DNA of 64,000 nt. It comes from Morchella semilibera (lineage: Eukaryota; Ascomycota; Pezizomycetes; Pezizales; Morchellaceae). Of this stretch, positions 1 to 9,994 are shown in pieces (within the stretch, counting starts at the first letter, position 1; each line of letters begins with the position of its first letter). A program made the translations under genes and the position numbers. The stretch is taken from contig CM018609.1 in NCBI GenBank assembly GCA_009192285.1, positions 1 to 64,000 of the forward strand, read 5' to 3'. The notes under the pieces were generated by a model that searched no databases, was not told the origin of the DNA, and saw only the letters and a program-made list of their open reading frames with translations.

Positions 1-175
1 ACGCCTAACCCCTAACTAACCCTAGGAACTAACCCTAACTAGCCCTAACTAACCCTAACTAACCCTAACTAACACTAACCCTAACTAACCCCTAACTAAC
101 CCCTAACTAACCCTAGCTAACCCTAACTAACCCTAACTAACCCTAACTAAACCTAACTAACCCTAAACTAACTAG
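1..175 (-). repeat. Telomere, left chromosome end
   Basis: C-rich telomeric strand reading inward from the left end. The dominant unit is CCCTAACTAA (G-strand TTAGTTAGGG, 10 bases) with occasional extra C and single-base variants. The usual fungal repeat is the 6-base TTAGGG. The array ends at about 173, where unrelated sequence begins. The orientation (C-rich strand 5' to 3' from base 1) is what a true left terminus should show, and the irregularity may be natural degeneracy at the inner edge or base-calling noise. Confidence 0.9.
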
Positions 176-184
176 TGGAAATTC

Positions 185-1353
185 TGCTGTACACTCAAAA
201 GTGCAGATACCCTAACCTGATTAAGACCAGCTTACGACACAAACAATAAGCTCAGATATGAGATATTACCTATCATACGACACTACGGAGGAGGGCCGGC
301 TTACTAAATGAACTGCTGTCCGACGAAATACAGGATGGCCAATGCTTATTCAATGTCCCTAGGCGGGCAGGACAGAGTAAAATAACGAAAAGAAGCGTTA
401 CCGGGAGGACATAATCTAAAATCTTTAAAAATACTTAAGCTACCATACGCCATCAAATGGGAATAAAATCTAAGTAGAAAAACACCATACGGCGAAAATA
501 TTTGCATATGATAATGGAATTTAATGTCCGATATGGTTTTTGAATATCTTTCCATACTATCTACAGAAACTGTGTTGTAGTGCTTAAACACCCAGATATG
601 AAAGATACTTTCACTCCAACAGTTTATGTCCTATGGTAGGTAAAGTCTGTCTATAGAAGTGGTTATTGGGTCATACGGGAGCTCATTAGCTTGATTGATT
701 AACAGAAACTGTCGTACATGACATTTTATTTAGACTCAACTAATGACATCGTAGCGGGTGAGAATGTTTCCTCCAACGTTAATTATAGAGAATTACCATG
801 CGGTTCGTAATGGTGTTTGAAAGACATAGACAGTCTATCGTACAGGGCGATATCAATGATGATGCCTGAAAGATATATATCGTACAGGGTGATTTAGCAG
901 AATTGTCAAAATCTTACTCTGCCGTACAGGATGATTTAATAGACTTGCTAGAAGTTTACCATACCGTACTGGCAAGGGATACAGGAAAGAAAATTTAGTG
1001 GGATACTGTACGGTAAGGAGATAGACTGCAAAGTTGTGTAATGCCTATCGTACGGTGGCTTTGACATCTCGTACGAGATTTTTGTAGTGGTCTTTAGCAT
1101 GCTATCATTCATATTTGGGCAAAATTGCTAGTGATTCACAGGAAATAGTGATTTTGGGCCGTTAAAAATAAGGTTTTGCAGGGGATCTGTGCCCCTAACC
1201 CGAACTTCACCCCACCAGAAACCAGTATAATGTCGCTTTAGGGATATAGAGAGTAAGATACCGTACAGTGTCCTATGTGTAATATGACTGGAGGTAAATA
1301 GCGCTGTACGGCCTCTCTTACCCTCTTGTTACAAAGTAAAAGGTGCCGTACAG
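185..1353. repeat. Decayed subtelomeric array with a 42-bp phased motif
   Basis: Motifs related to ACCGTACGG / ATCGTACAG recur at near-constant spacing of about 42 bases. Starts that I could place are near 189, 231, 273, 317, 358, 401, 443, 486, 528, 629, 672, 714, 751, 795, 838, 881, 922, 964, 1006, 1048, then 1261, 1304 and 1346. Some (1006, 1304) are in reverse orientation, and the 1068 copy is a palindrome. The sequence between motifs is not conserved. No plausible gene lies here. The gap at about 1085–1235 coincides with a transposon end. This is either a very old minisatellite whose core alone is conserved or a set of phased binding sites. Confidence 0.6.
1085..1233. mobile_element. DNA transposon end fragment inside the 42-bp array
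   Basis: The right edge reads CACCCCACCAGAAACC then AGTATAAT. Reversed, it is TTATACTGGTTTCTGGTG, close to the end at 42195–42223 (TTATAGGGCTTTCTGGTG). The phased motif is missing over this stretch and resumes after it, which suggests insertion into the array. The left boundary is inferred from the loss of phase only. Confidence 0.35.
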
Positions 1354-1417
1354 TCAGCTTGGGATTGACTTTTGCTCATTGCGAAGCACCTCGCCATTTT
1401 CTGTTAACCTTAACCCT

Positions 1418-1446
1418 GAGGACACCCCACCAGAAAGCCCTATAAT
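1418..1446. mobile_element. Transposon terminal sequence, second copy
   Basis: Twenty-eight bases (AGGACACCCCACCAGAAAGC, then CCTATAAT) are identical to 42195–42223, 41 kb away, where they bound the piggyBac-like block. Sequence on both sides differs between the two sites, so this is a shared element end. LINE-derived coding sequence begins immediately downstream. Confidence 0.5.
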
Positions 1447-1816
1447 ATTGCCTTCTCATCTCCACCCTTTTTCTACTGTTACAGGTATATCTGATCCGAC
1501 CATGCAGAGAATGCTCTGGGATTGGAGGCGAGGAATCTACTGTTGGGGCAGGAAATGTCTGTGCGGTGAGAGGTTTGATAGGGGCCATGTCCGATGTATG
1601 GACCTGGACTTGGTGTTGAATGATGAGGAGAAGGAAATGATGGAGTTTGATAGGCTTTTCCACCCACCGGATACCAAGTATACAGTCATTGATTACCTGC
1701 TCAACATCAAGGCGCACGATAGGGCATACAAGATATTGACCGATTGGAATAAACGGCTTGCAACAGCATTCCAACTGGACGAGGTGCAACGATTGATGGA
1801 TGAGTTTGGTGATTGA
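1447..1816 (+). pseudogene. LINE (non-LTR retrotransposon) ORF2 C-terminal end, 5'-truncated
   Basis: The open frame runs to a stop at 1814–1816 and includes WDWRRGIYCWGRKCLCGERF followed by DRGHVRCM. That gives a C-x-C-x7-H-x4-C pattern of the kind found near the C-terminus of reverse-transcriptase polyproteins of fungal LINEs, after the RNase H region. A further ~70 residues follow with no recognised domain. The frame stays open upstream to 1343, but there it crosses a transposon end shared with 42.2 kb and has no ATG, so I place the LINE-derived part from 1447. Reverse transcriptase and RNase H cores are absent, as expected for 5' truncation during target-primed insertion. A small host zinc-knuckle protein is the alternative. 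Confidence 0.45.
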
Positions 1817-2515
1817 GATTCTGATTGATGTGGTGTATATATATATGCTTGGGGTTGGAAAAAGGATACGGCGGTACTATTTCCTTACTGTTTATTGTTG
1901 TTTCTGTTGTCTCACGTATGTCACTCATTCTAATTATCTTTCCTATGTCTTGTCTCTTATTTATTTTTCCCATCGACCGTTCCTGCCTTGAGACGGGAAT
2001 GGTGGGGTGGAGTGGAGGTCTGGGGCCGCTAGGAGTCAGGTTTTTCTGGGTCTCCTCCTCTGTGAGGTTACTTGGTTCTCTCTGGTTCTTTTTCCTTGGA
2101 GGATGTACCTGTTGTTAGTCCTGGTCTTGGGGTTGTGCCTCATTTTGGGCTGGGCTGTTGGGTTTTGGTCTTTGCTGGATTGATTTGTTAGACTCGACTT
2201 AGGGGGTTGTGCCTCTGACTTGGGTTGAGCTGTTGGTTCGGGTAGGGGCTCTTCCTCCCTCGCATGGATTGCTGTTATAAGGGTGATGGCATGCATAGGA
2301 CCCGTGCTTGGTGTTTTCCTGTTTTCTTCTCGAGTGTTGTAAGACTCGGCTTTGGGGGTTGCGCTTCCGAACTTGGGTTGAGCTCTCTTAGGGGGCTTGT
2401 GGGGTTTCATTTTTGTACCTGCGGTTATAGTTGTAGTCATGTGCCTAGGCTTTCCCTAGCTGTGGTTTGCTATTTGTACCCTAAAACAAATACAGCTTGA
2501 TCACTAACCCTAACT
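1817..2515 (+). mobile_element. LINE 3' untranslated region ending in telomeric bases
   Basis: This is the non-coding tail after the ORF. Positions 2285–2515 match 47030–47240 closely. Both copies end CTTGATCACTA and then continue into CCCTAACTA-type telomeric sequence at the same point. Bases 2470–2500 (TTTGTACCCTAAAACAAATA and on) also match the 3' end of the poly(A)-tailed insertion at 7.6 kb. The tail contains a threefold internal repeat with the words GGGGGTTGTGCCT and TTGGGTTGAGCT near 2122, 2190 and 2338. Confidence 0.6.
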
Positions 2516-3505
2516 AGCCCACGGTCTTGCACACAACTAAACGCTCACCCACGGTCTTGCACACGCAAAAACGGTAACCCTAACTTACCCGGGTGACCTA
2601 CGGTCACCCTCTACCTTGCAAACAACTAAACGCGCACCCACGGTCTTGCACACAACTAAACGCGCACCCACGGTCTTGCACACAACTAAACGCGCACCCA
2701 CGGTCTTGCACACAACTAAACGCTCACCCACGGTCTTGCACACAACTAAACGCCACCCACGGTCTTGCACACAACTAAACGCTCACCCACGGTCTTGCAC
2801 AACTAAACCGCACCCACGGTCTTGCACACAACTAAACGCTCACCCACGGTCTTGCACACAACTAAACGCCACCCACGGTCTTGCACACAACTAACGCTCA
2901 CCCACGGTCTTGCACACAACTAAACGCTCACCCACGGTCTTGCACACAACTAAACGCTCACCCACGGTCTTGCACACAACTAAACGCTCACCCACGGTCT
3001 TGCACACAACTAAACGCTCCCACCGCCAACGGTCTTGCACACAACTAAACGCTCACCCACGGTCTTGCACACAACTAAACGCTCACCCACGGTCTTGCAC
3101 ACAACTAAACGCTCACCCACGGTCTTGCACACAACTAAAACGCGCCACCCCACGGTCTTGCACACAACTAAACGCTCACCCACGGTCTTGCACACAACTA
3201 AACGCGCACCCACGGTCTTGCACACAACTAAACGCTCACCCACGGTCTTGCACACAACTAAACGCGCACCCACGGTCTTGCACACAACTAAACGCTCACC
3301 CACGGTCTTGCACACAACTAAACGCGCACCCACGGTCTTGCACACAACTAAACGCTCACCCACGGTCTTGCACACAACTAAACGCTCACCCACGGTCTTG
3401 CACACAACTAAACGCTCACCCACGGTCTTGCACACAACTAAACGCTCACCCACCGGTCTTGCACACAACTAAACGCTCACCCACGGTCTTCCACAGCACT
3501 AAACG
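2515..3505. repeat. 30-bp minisatellite, about 32 copies
   Basis: The unit is 30 bases, containing CACGGTCTTGCACACAACTA followed by AACGCTCACC. Two units at 2517–2575 are followed by telomere-like bases (GGTAACCCTAAC), then about 30 further units run from 2605. GCT and GCG variants alternate at about 3165–3360, giving a 60-bp higher-order period. Copies with small indels break the register near 2750, 2800, 3020 and 3140. The unit length is divisible by three, so both strands show long spurious open frames with ten-residue periodicity. I do not call them genes. Confidence 0.97.
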
Positions 3506-4379
3506 GTCAGCCACTGTCTTTCACAGTCCTCTACGGTAAGCCACTGTCTTGAATGGCATGGGTTGCGGATTTCTTCTCCGTCATGAAATATCACTCGCAC
3601 GAGTTTTCCACAGCCAACCCGCCGGCGGTGATTTTCGGGTCCCGGTGATTAGTGGGGTCATTCTATTAACCAGCACATGAAAGAGCCCACTTCACCAACA
3701 CATAATAACAGTCTTTGCGTACCTCCACACTCACCCCATTGCTCGTACTCACTCTCACTCGCTCCGGGCTAGCAGCACCTTACTACTTCCGCCAGTGGTG
3801 GTTCTTATGTGGGATGATTAATCCCAATTCGCCAGTGTTTACCAGAGGTCGCAACTTTGGGCCCGGAGTTCGTCTTCTCATATTTTATTTTACTGTTTAC
3901 TTGGAGGTAGTGTGGTCGACGGGTTGTTCCCGCTCAGCACCTTACCCCAAGATGGCAGTCTACAAGGCAATTATTCTTCAGGCAACTGCTTCAGGCAACT
4001 CCTTTTGTTCGCTCGGGTAGCTCGAGGTATTATTAGGTAATAATGAGTATACGTATATATACATGAGCACCTCGGAACCGATTATCAGCACCTTGTTATC
4101 TGGGAGTAGCATTATATCACATATTTGCCTCGATTGCCTAAACACCTCCAGGCATCAATCCCGTTGCTCGGGCAAAACATAGCAGCCCCCCTAAAAGGCC
4201 GAGGCATCTCAAGCGTTTGGCTCTGTTCGCCTCAAGAGCCTCGTGGACCCTGTTTGGAGTTGTGGGAATGTACTCTGCCTGGGAGAAAAGGTGTGAGCTT
4301 GCGCCATAGATTCCGGGCTGCTCGCGTGGATGAATCATAAACAATCAAGTAAATCAACAGGCGTCAGAAATTGATAGAT
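3506..4379. other. Non-coding stretch, no gene seen
   Basis: The minisatellite decays into single imperfect units up to about 3545. After that I see only unique sequence. Short open frames (for example 3715–4020) lack ATG context, domains or repeats. A reverse-oriented copy of the scattered GAGTGATA motif lies at 3580–3598. Confidence 0.5.
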
Positions 4380-4660
4380 GTAGCCCCAGGCGCCGACAGT
4401 TAATCCCATTTGCATCAATGGATAAAAGTTCATCCCATTCGTTACCAGTCATCCCCCGGTCAGTAGCTCAAAGCAGCTTCCAGGGTGTAGCGCCAAGTCA
4501 CAAGTGCCAGTACTGATCCCATGCGCCAGCAGCTGAGGAACCAATCCTAGACGCCAGCTGCAATTTCTGGGCGCCAGTAGTTAATAGCAATCGCTCCTAG
4601 GTGCCACTACCCAGCCCCATGCGCCTGCAGTGATTCCTAGTTGCCAGCTTATGTTAGCAG
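4380..4660. repeat. Irregular GCGCCAG-type short repeat
   Basis: The word GCGCCAGYAG or close variants (GTGCCAG, ACGCCAG, TTGCCAG, GTGCCAC, GCGCCTGCAG) recurs near 4389, 4489, 4504, 4521, 4549, 4571, 4601, 4621 and 4640. It is often followed by ATCCCAT or TCCTAG. Spacing is irregular, 15–30 bases. A few more units recur at 5260–5330. Similar words occur in the 38–46 kb repeat family, so this may be an outlier of that family. Confidence 0.5.
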
Positions 4661-5494
4661 CGATGCTGTTCTGACCTCCTGGCCAACGTGTCCTCCCCAC
4701 CAAAGCTGATCGCTGTTACGTCCCACTCACCATACGTTGACAGGGAATTGGTGAACCTGAATGACTGGACGTATTGACCAGTGAACGTTCATGCTGGGAC
4801 GACTCAAATTTCTGACGTCAAACTTGTCAGCCGAGGAATACAAATCGAGCAATCAAACCCATCATTTTGTTCATGAGCATGGCGAGGCACTATGTAATCG
4901 CAGCCGGTGATGGTACACATTTCATCCCGTGATGTTCAACGGGAGTCTCTTTGTGGGCTTTTTTGATTAGGTGGGAGCGGCAGTCTTGTTGCTCCATACT
5001 TGAGCAATGTCCCTACTCTATCCAAGTACCAAGCCAGTCAGACCTCAACTGCAAATGTCATGTCTCGCGGGACGAAATGAATCATGAACTCTGAAAGAAG
5101 CTACACTGTGGAGTATGCACTACCGTCATCGATTTAACATCTCGGAAAAGTGTCAAGTTAAGGAACGTGGTATCCGTTGATTAGGGACACCAAGTTGACT
5201 TATATTGATGGCTGGGATGCGTTGACAGGTCAGAACAGCCCATGTGTTGGGATTTTCCCATGCGCCAGCATATATTCGCAGCCACTGCCAGGCACCGGTA
5301 GCCATTCCCAGGCTCCACTGCTCATTTCCTTGCACCCGCGCTGCGGTGACGGTGGTGGTGTTGCGCAAGTTCTCACTCGCACCTGCAATGTACAGCGGTG
5401 GATAATAAGACGAAACACCACCAGAATGCACTTTTACAGGCAAAATTTGGTTAGGCTATCCGATGGCTTATCACCCACCGCTGTACTCGGGTAA
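4661..5494. other. Non-coding stretch
   Basis: No supported gene. Overlapping open frames on both strands at 5150–5490 are short and show no recognisable protein. Part of 5260–5330 resembles the short repeat at 4.4–4.66 kb. Confidence 0.4.
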
Positions 5495-5551
5495 GAACCA
5501 GAAAATGCGAGTGACAAACAGGGATTTTTTGTGCGGAGTGGCCATACAAAT
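5495..5551 (+). repeat. Direct repeat with 6527–6585
   Basis: ACCAGAAAATGCGAGTGACA followed by CAGGGATT, then GGAGTGGC and CATACAAA, occurs here and about 1 kb downstream with small indels. The repeat edges lie within the matched words. The element type is unknown. Confidence 0.6.
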
Positions 5552-7548
5552 GGAGCATTGGTTCCAACTCTTACACCCAAGTAATGTGGTGGTAGTTGTG
5601 TGTGGCTTTCTTGCTGAATTAATATGTTAGTTAGATGGTGTGGTATAGCGGTGGCTCCTCCTCTTAATATAATATGTACTTCGGGTGTATATTAAGCTGC
5701 CAAGTTTGCGTGAAGGGTGTCTTCTCACTTACCCGAAGACTGTCGTTGGACTTCTGACTCTTGAGCCTTTGATTGGTCCAGAGCCGTGACCCCCGACCCT
5801 GACTAACTCCGCCTAAAAGGTTGGAAAAAATCTATATTTTAACGTGGAGAAGTAACCGGGACTTAGAGTTGTGGAGCAGTGGAGGGGTGGAGATAAAGTG
5901 GAAGAGGTAGAAGAGGTGGGGCATGGAGGCGGGAGACAGGAGGTAAAAGGCCAGAGTCCCATATTGATACGTGTATTTAGTGCTCCAAAAACTCGCGGTC
6001 GCGAGGTGGCACACCACTAGTTAGTATGGTACCGCAAAATCTGATAAAACTCGTTGAAATACCGCAGGGGTATCCTTTAGCCTGGCCGACCACCAATATA
6101 GAGGAATTAAATTACGGGAGGTCCATTATTGATGGAAAAGATGTGTTACTAAAGCCACGTCAAGTTAGCTTTCTCTGGGGCGGTCGGAACTTTTACTGAC
6201 AGACTAAGTGATAAGCCAGCACAACACTTACTTGTTGAGGTGGTGGTCCGCGCCCAACCTGCTGCACGTTCGGAGTAGGTACCGATAAAATTTACTCAAT
6301 TCCCCGCCCCCACTCCCGAGTCTGCCACTCAGACCTCACCCAAGCTCACACCATAGTGCTGCACAAGGTCAGCGTCACTCACACAATAGACTTTACAGTT
6401 GAGATAGGGGGACGGTCGCGCGGTCGGAGGAATACATTGGTAAATAGTCTCTCAGTGCAACTCCCCAAAGCAAAGGGGGAACCCATCATCCAAGAGCCCA
6501 CTATATACTCGTCTAGCAGCATAGAAACCAGAAAATGCGAGTGACACAGTCAGGATTATTTGCATGGAGTGGCAACGTTCTGTCATACAAAGAATCCTTT
6601 CACTTTTCCTCTTGCCCTGGTAGAAGAGTACCCCGGAGGTCCTTAAAGTGATGCAACGAGCTCTATTCTGGTGTCGCGACCACCATGATGGCACCATCAA
6701 AGCTAGACTCAGTGGATTTTTTCCATTAGTATTTCCATCTACTATTATAGCGCCGCCTGATGCAATTCGACACATATACATAAATTACTTCCCAACTTTT
6801 GGGCATGGTGGCCAGTAGCTGCGAAATTAGTGGCTTTTGTCGCCGTTGCACCACTTTGAGGACCCCAGCTGCATGCAGCCAAGAGTCCACTAATAGGTAC
6901 ATACCGCAAGGTCTCAGTTTGTTCGGACGGTTGCCAGGAGCGGTGTTGGCTGTAAAAGGCTCTGATCTCCTCAGCTCCTCTGCAGAATTGTCCTCTTGGC
7001 AACCGTCGCGGTAGTACGCATAGAGCCCTTGCAGCTGCATGCTGAGAAATACTTGGGACTGCAGATTCTACACTGTGTATTTCTGGTAAAGTGACTTGTC
7101 AGCTGCAATGGCGGCGCACGCTTGGCTGCATGAGTTTCCCTTTCAATATGATTTTCAGGTCGGTTGCTTATAGGGGTCAAATTGGTTACTACCAGAAAAA
7201 CCATGTTCAGGTTCTTCTTGCCTGACCCGAGTAACATTTTTCCACGGCGCATTTGAACATGCAGATTCCCGGCTCAGGAAGGGGTTATACGCTGTTTGGG
7301 CAGTGTCTTCCTCGGCTTATAGGAACGGCAAAGTGACTAGGTTGAATAAAAACCATCTAGTACGTGTATGTTTCTACACGCGAGGTACCACCACCACGGT
7401 TACGTCACGGAACACGGTGCCAAGGTTCTAGGGAAGAAGCTACACATTAGAGGCTTTTAGCCATCAACGAGCAAAAATTATTTATTCCCAAGACTTCCAA
7501 GTCATCCAAGTTGGAGCGAGTAGGATGTGATATAATACTCCCAACTAC
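5552..7548. other. Gene-poor stretch
   Basis: No coding region I can support. A purine-rich run (GGAG/GAAG words) lies at 5845–5945. Open frames at 6452–7250 overlap one another on both strands and have no motif. The direct repeat noted at 6527–6585 falls inside. Confidence 0.4.
6527..6585 (+). repeat. Direct repeat, second copy
   Basis: Partner of 5495–5551: ACCAGAAAATGCGAGTGACA, CAGGATT, GGAGTGGC, then CATACAAA. The pair flanks about 1 kb of sequence with no supported gene. Confidence 0.6.
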
Positions 7549-7665
7549 AAGACTTGAAGGTACTGAGGTTTTTTATGCCATAGTTTATACATTATGCAAT
7601 GTTTTGTACCTTAAACAAATACAACTGATTCGAAAAAAAAAAAAAAAAAAAAGACTTGAAGGTAC
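7549..7665 (+). mobile_element. Severely 5'-truncated retroposon with poly(A) and target duplication
   Basis: Fifteen bases (AAGACTTGAAGGTAC) are perfectly duplicated at 7549–7563 and 7651–7665. Between them lie about 69 bases of body and about 18 A residues. The body's 3' end (TTTGTACCTTAAACAAATAC then AACTGATT) matches the end of the LINE 3' tail at 2470–2500. The structure is diagnostic of target-primed reverse transcription by a LINE, and the perfect duplication suggests a recent event. Confidence 0.88.
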
Positions 7666-8456
7666 GCGGAGATACATTCAATCTCTATGCCCATGATTCC
7701 CCCCCCAGAGTACTTGTGAGCCCTTACGCGCGCCAAGAACACATGCAGCATATTCTTGAGAATTAATGAGTTTTTGTTCGTTGCCTTCCACCGTGGCTAA
7801 ATGGAACAGACTCTTGCACCTGGGTCTATAAGTAGTTGCTGCGGCTTGTGGTTTCTGCGCCAAGACTAGTTTTTGACTGTTGGATACTTAGCGCGGCAGA
7901 AAGCTATCGCGTGGCGCAGCTTAAAGGTGACAGGAATTGCATCGCTTATAACAAAAATTTCTGAAATCAAATTGTGAATATAGGTATGATAGAGATTTTA
8001 AAAGTTATAAGAGATTGGATTTGTCTGTTTTTGTATGTAAAAAACTTGGTAAAGTGGAACAGTATTACCCCTACATCGCCAGGATTTAGTTTTCAGCGGC
8101 GAGCTAGCAGCCACAATGTTAGGCAAGGGCAGCGGTACAACATGGATTCCCACCGACCTTCTCTTAATATAATACATAGACATCCATTGCTTGATTTTTA
8201 CATACATGAAGCGCGTGATGAGCATTCAAAATTTCATAGATCAACTACAGTACCGCCTTTACCCATATTATTTTCGGACTTAGTGAGCAACCTAGAGCTA
8301 ATAAAGATCGTATATCCATCCATCTAGTATGCAAAATAGCCCCCAATTGAGCATGGATCCGGTGATATATCTATTTGCTGCCTAGTAATCAGAGCTAATT
8401 ATGGCTCTTTAGGAGAGGCATGTACGAATAGGATTCTCAAAATCTAATGGGAAATC
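7666..8456. other. Gene-poor stretch
   Basis: The longest open frame (7974–8327, 117 codons, +) has a hydrophobic N-terminus but no recognisable family, and its initiation context is weak. I see no convincing gene. Confidence 0.35.
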
Positions 8457-8468
8457 AGGGTTAGGGTT
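8457..8468 (+). repeat. Interstitial TTAGGG-type repeat
   Basis: AGGGTTAGGGTT, followed within 20 bases by GGGTTAGGG. This interstitial tract uses the 6-base telomere unit and not the 10-base unit of the terminus. Confidence 0.6.
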
Positions 8469-8499
8469 CGGAACGGGGGTTAGGGCTGGGGCCTGGAGA

Positions 8500-8725
8500 T
8501 GTTGCGCCTCTTCTACACCATCTTCACTACACCTCCATCTCTACGCCCCCATATCTAAGCCTCTATCTTGATCTCTACGGCTCCATCTACACCTCCCCCA
8601 CGCCCTACCACCACCCCCAGGCAAGGGCTAATAGTAGGAGCAAGCAGTGATCCAGGCAGCGGACCAGACAGGCACGGCAAGCAGGTATCTCTATTCCTTT
8701 ATCCATGCCTTCATCTACGCCTTCT
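8500..8725 (+). repeat. Pyrimidine-rich CTCCATCTCTAC repeat
   Basis: Imperfect repetition of words such as CACCTCCATCTCTAC and CCTTCATCTACGCC. A related stretch lies at 59680–59815 (CACCTCCACCTCTAC, CACCTTCATCTCTAC), also just downstream of GGTTAGGGTT. The open frames across it are low-complexity and not called. Confidence 0.5.
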
Positions 8726-9600
8726 ACGCCTTCATCCCGCTACAATTGAGTACCCATCAGCGAATCTTACCGAACCCAGCGAGTCAAGCAGTCATCGAGC
8801 GCCCAATCATTCAGCGAATCAAGCAGACTTAACCGTGAAACCTCTCTGTGCTGGACAAGCATGAATACTGGCCTACCTGCGCATCTGGGCTTTTCAAGAA
8901 ATAAAAACCTTTTATATGGGTATTATCACGTATACTAAGATTCAGAAAACTTCAGGCTGAGTGAAAGGTTGGTCTAATAGCGACATCAAAAAGATATCAT
9001 ACTCAAGGCCAAATCAGACTATATTCGCGCCGACAGAAGCAGGAGACCAGACTGAAAATGATATGCATAAAGTCGGTAACGTAACCCCAGGATGACAATC
9101 CCGCAGCGCGAATCAAGAGATAGACACTCAAGTCGAAAGGCAAGGTGCACCAACGAAACAAAAGTAAGTAATCAAGACAAAAAGAGTGACGACATCCACA
9201 ACCCGTGGATGTGTTCTTTAAAGACACCAGCGAGATTAACAGAGTCGTCAGTTGAATGAGAGTAAGAAGCTTCTTCAAACTTGGGCGACAGCAGACGGTG
9301 CATTCAATGAGACGTATCGGTACGATTCTTACCCGATACTGTATCTACATTGTGTAGGTTGCTCATCTGTATATTGTAGCAGCCTCGGCAGATCACGGTG
9401 GAGAGGAGTGATAACTCATGATCATGTATCGGAAGAGTTTCCAGGACAGTCTGTGCGCTGTGAGCTGCTTCAACCTCCGGGTTGGGGAGAGCAAGATATC
9501 CATACACTTTTAAAAGTGTGAGAGTTCTCAAGTCAAGTGTTTCCGTGTGTAACTTACGCGCACTGTTGTTATAGCTCACGTTGGTAGATAATCTGCTCTA
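8726..9600. other. Non-coding stretch
   Basis: No supported gene. It contains one copy of the scattered motif (GAGTGATAACTCATGATC) at 9406–9423 on the + strand. Confidence 0.4.
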
Positions 9601-9709
9601 TTTGAGAAAATTCGTTGCGCGATTTTCTCTACCAGATCTTGTATATTGACGTCCAAATCTTGCCTCTGGATGGCTCGTACCCCTGATGCAGCGCAACGAA
9701 TTTCTCAAT
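9601..9709. mobile_element. MITE-like element, 109 bp, TA-flanked
   Basis: The left end TTGAGAAAATTCGTTGCGC (9602–9620) pairs with the right end GCGCAACGAATTTCTCAA (9691–9708), with a single extra A on the left. TA dinucleotides sit at 9599–9600 and 9710–9711, as for Tc1/mariner or pogo targets. The interior of about 70 bases is non-coding. The transposase family is inferred from the TA flanks only. Confidence 0.7.
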
Positions 9710-9994
9710 TAATGCGGCACACTCGCTGTTTCCCGTGACGTTGTACTACGAGGATAGGATAATGCTATTGAAAGTGGCCGTTCTGACTGTAGCAATCGCT
9801 ACATAAGGACTTATGTTTGCCGGTTGTGGCCGGTAACGCACCTAGCTAGCAAGCCCACCCGACGTACTTCCTACATAAGATATCAAGCTTGAGAGCAATA
9901 AATACATTCATCTTTTAATATTAATTATCAGGCCCGTTGCACAGGGAAAGGAACTCATCGTCGGTATGTGTATGTGGAGTTGTTAGGTGTGTTA

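Noticed and set aside
2585-3539. Long open frames on both strands with ten-residue repeats
   Set aside because: They are created by a 30-bp minisatellite whose unit is a multiple of three and lacks stops. All copies vary at the DNA level without regard to codons.
7900-8330. Possible small membrane protein gene
   Set aside because: The hydrophobic start is in AT-rich DNA with no good initiation context, no signal-peptide structure and no family resemblance.
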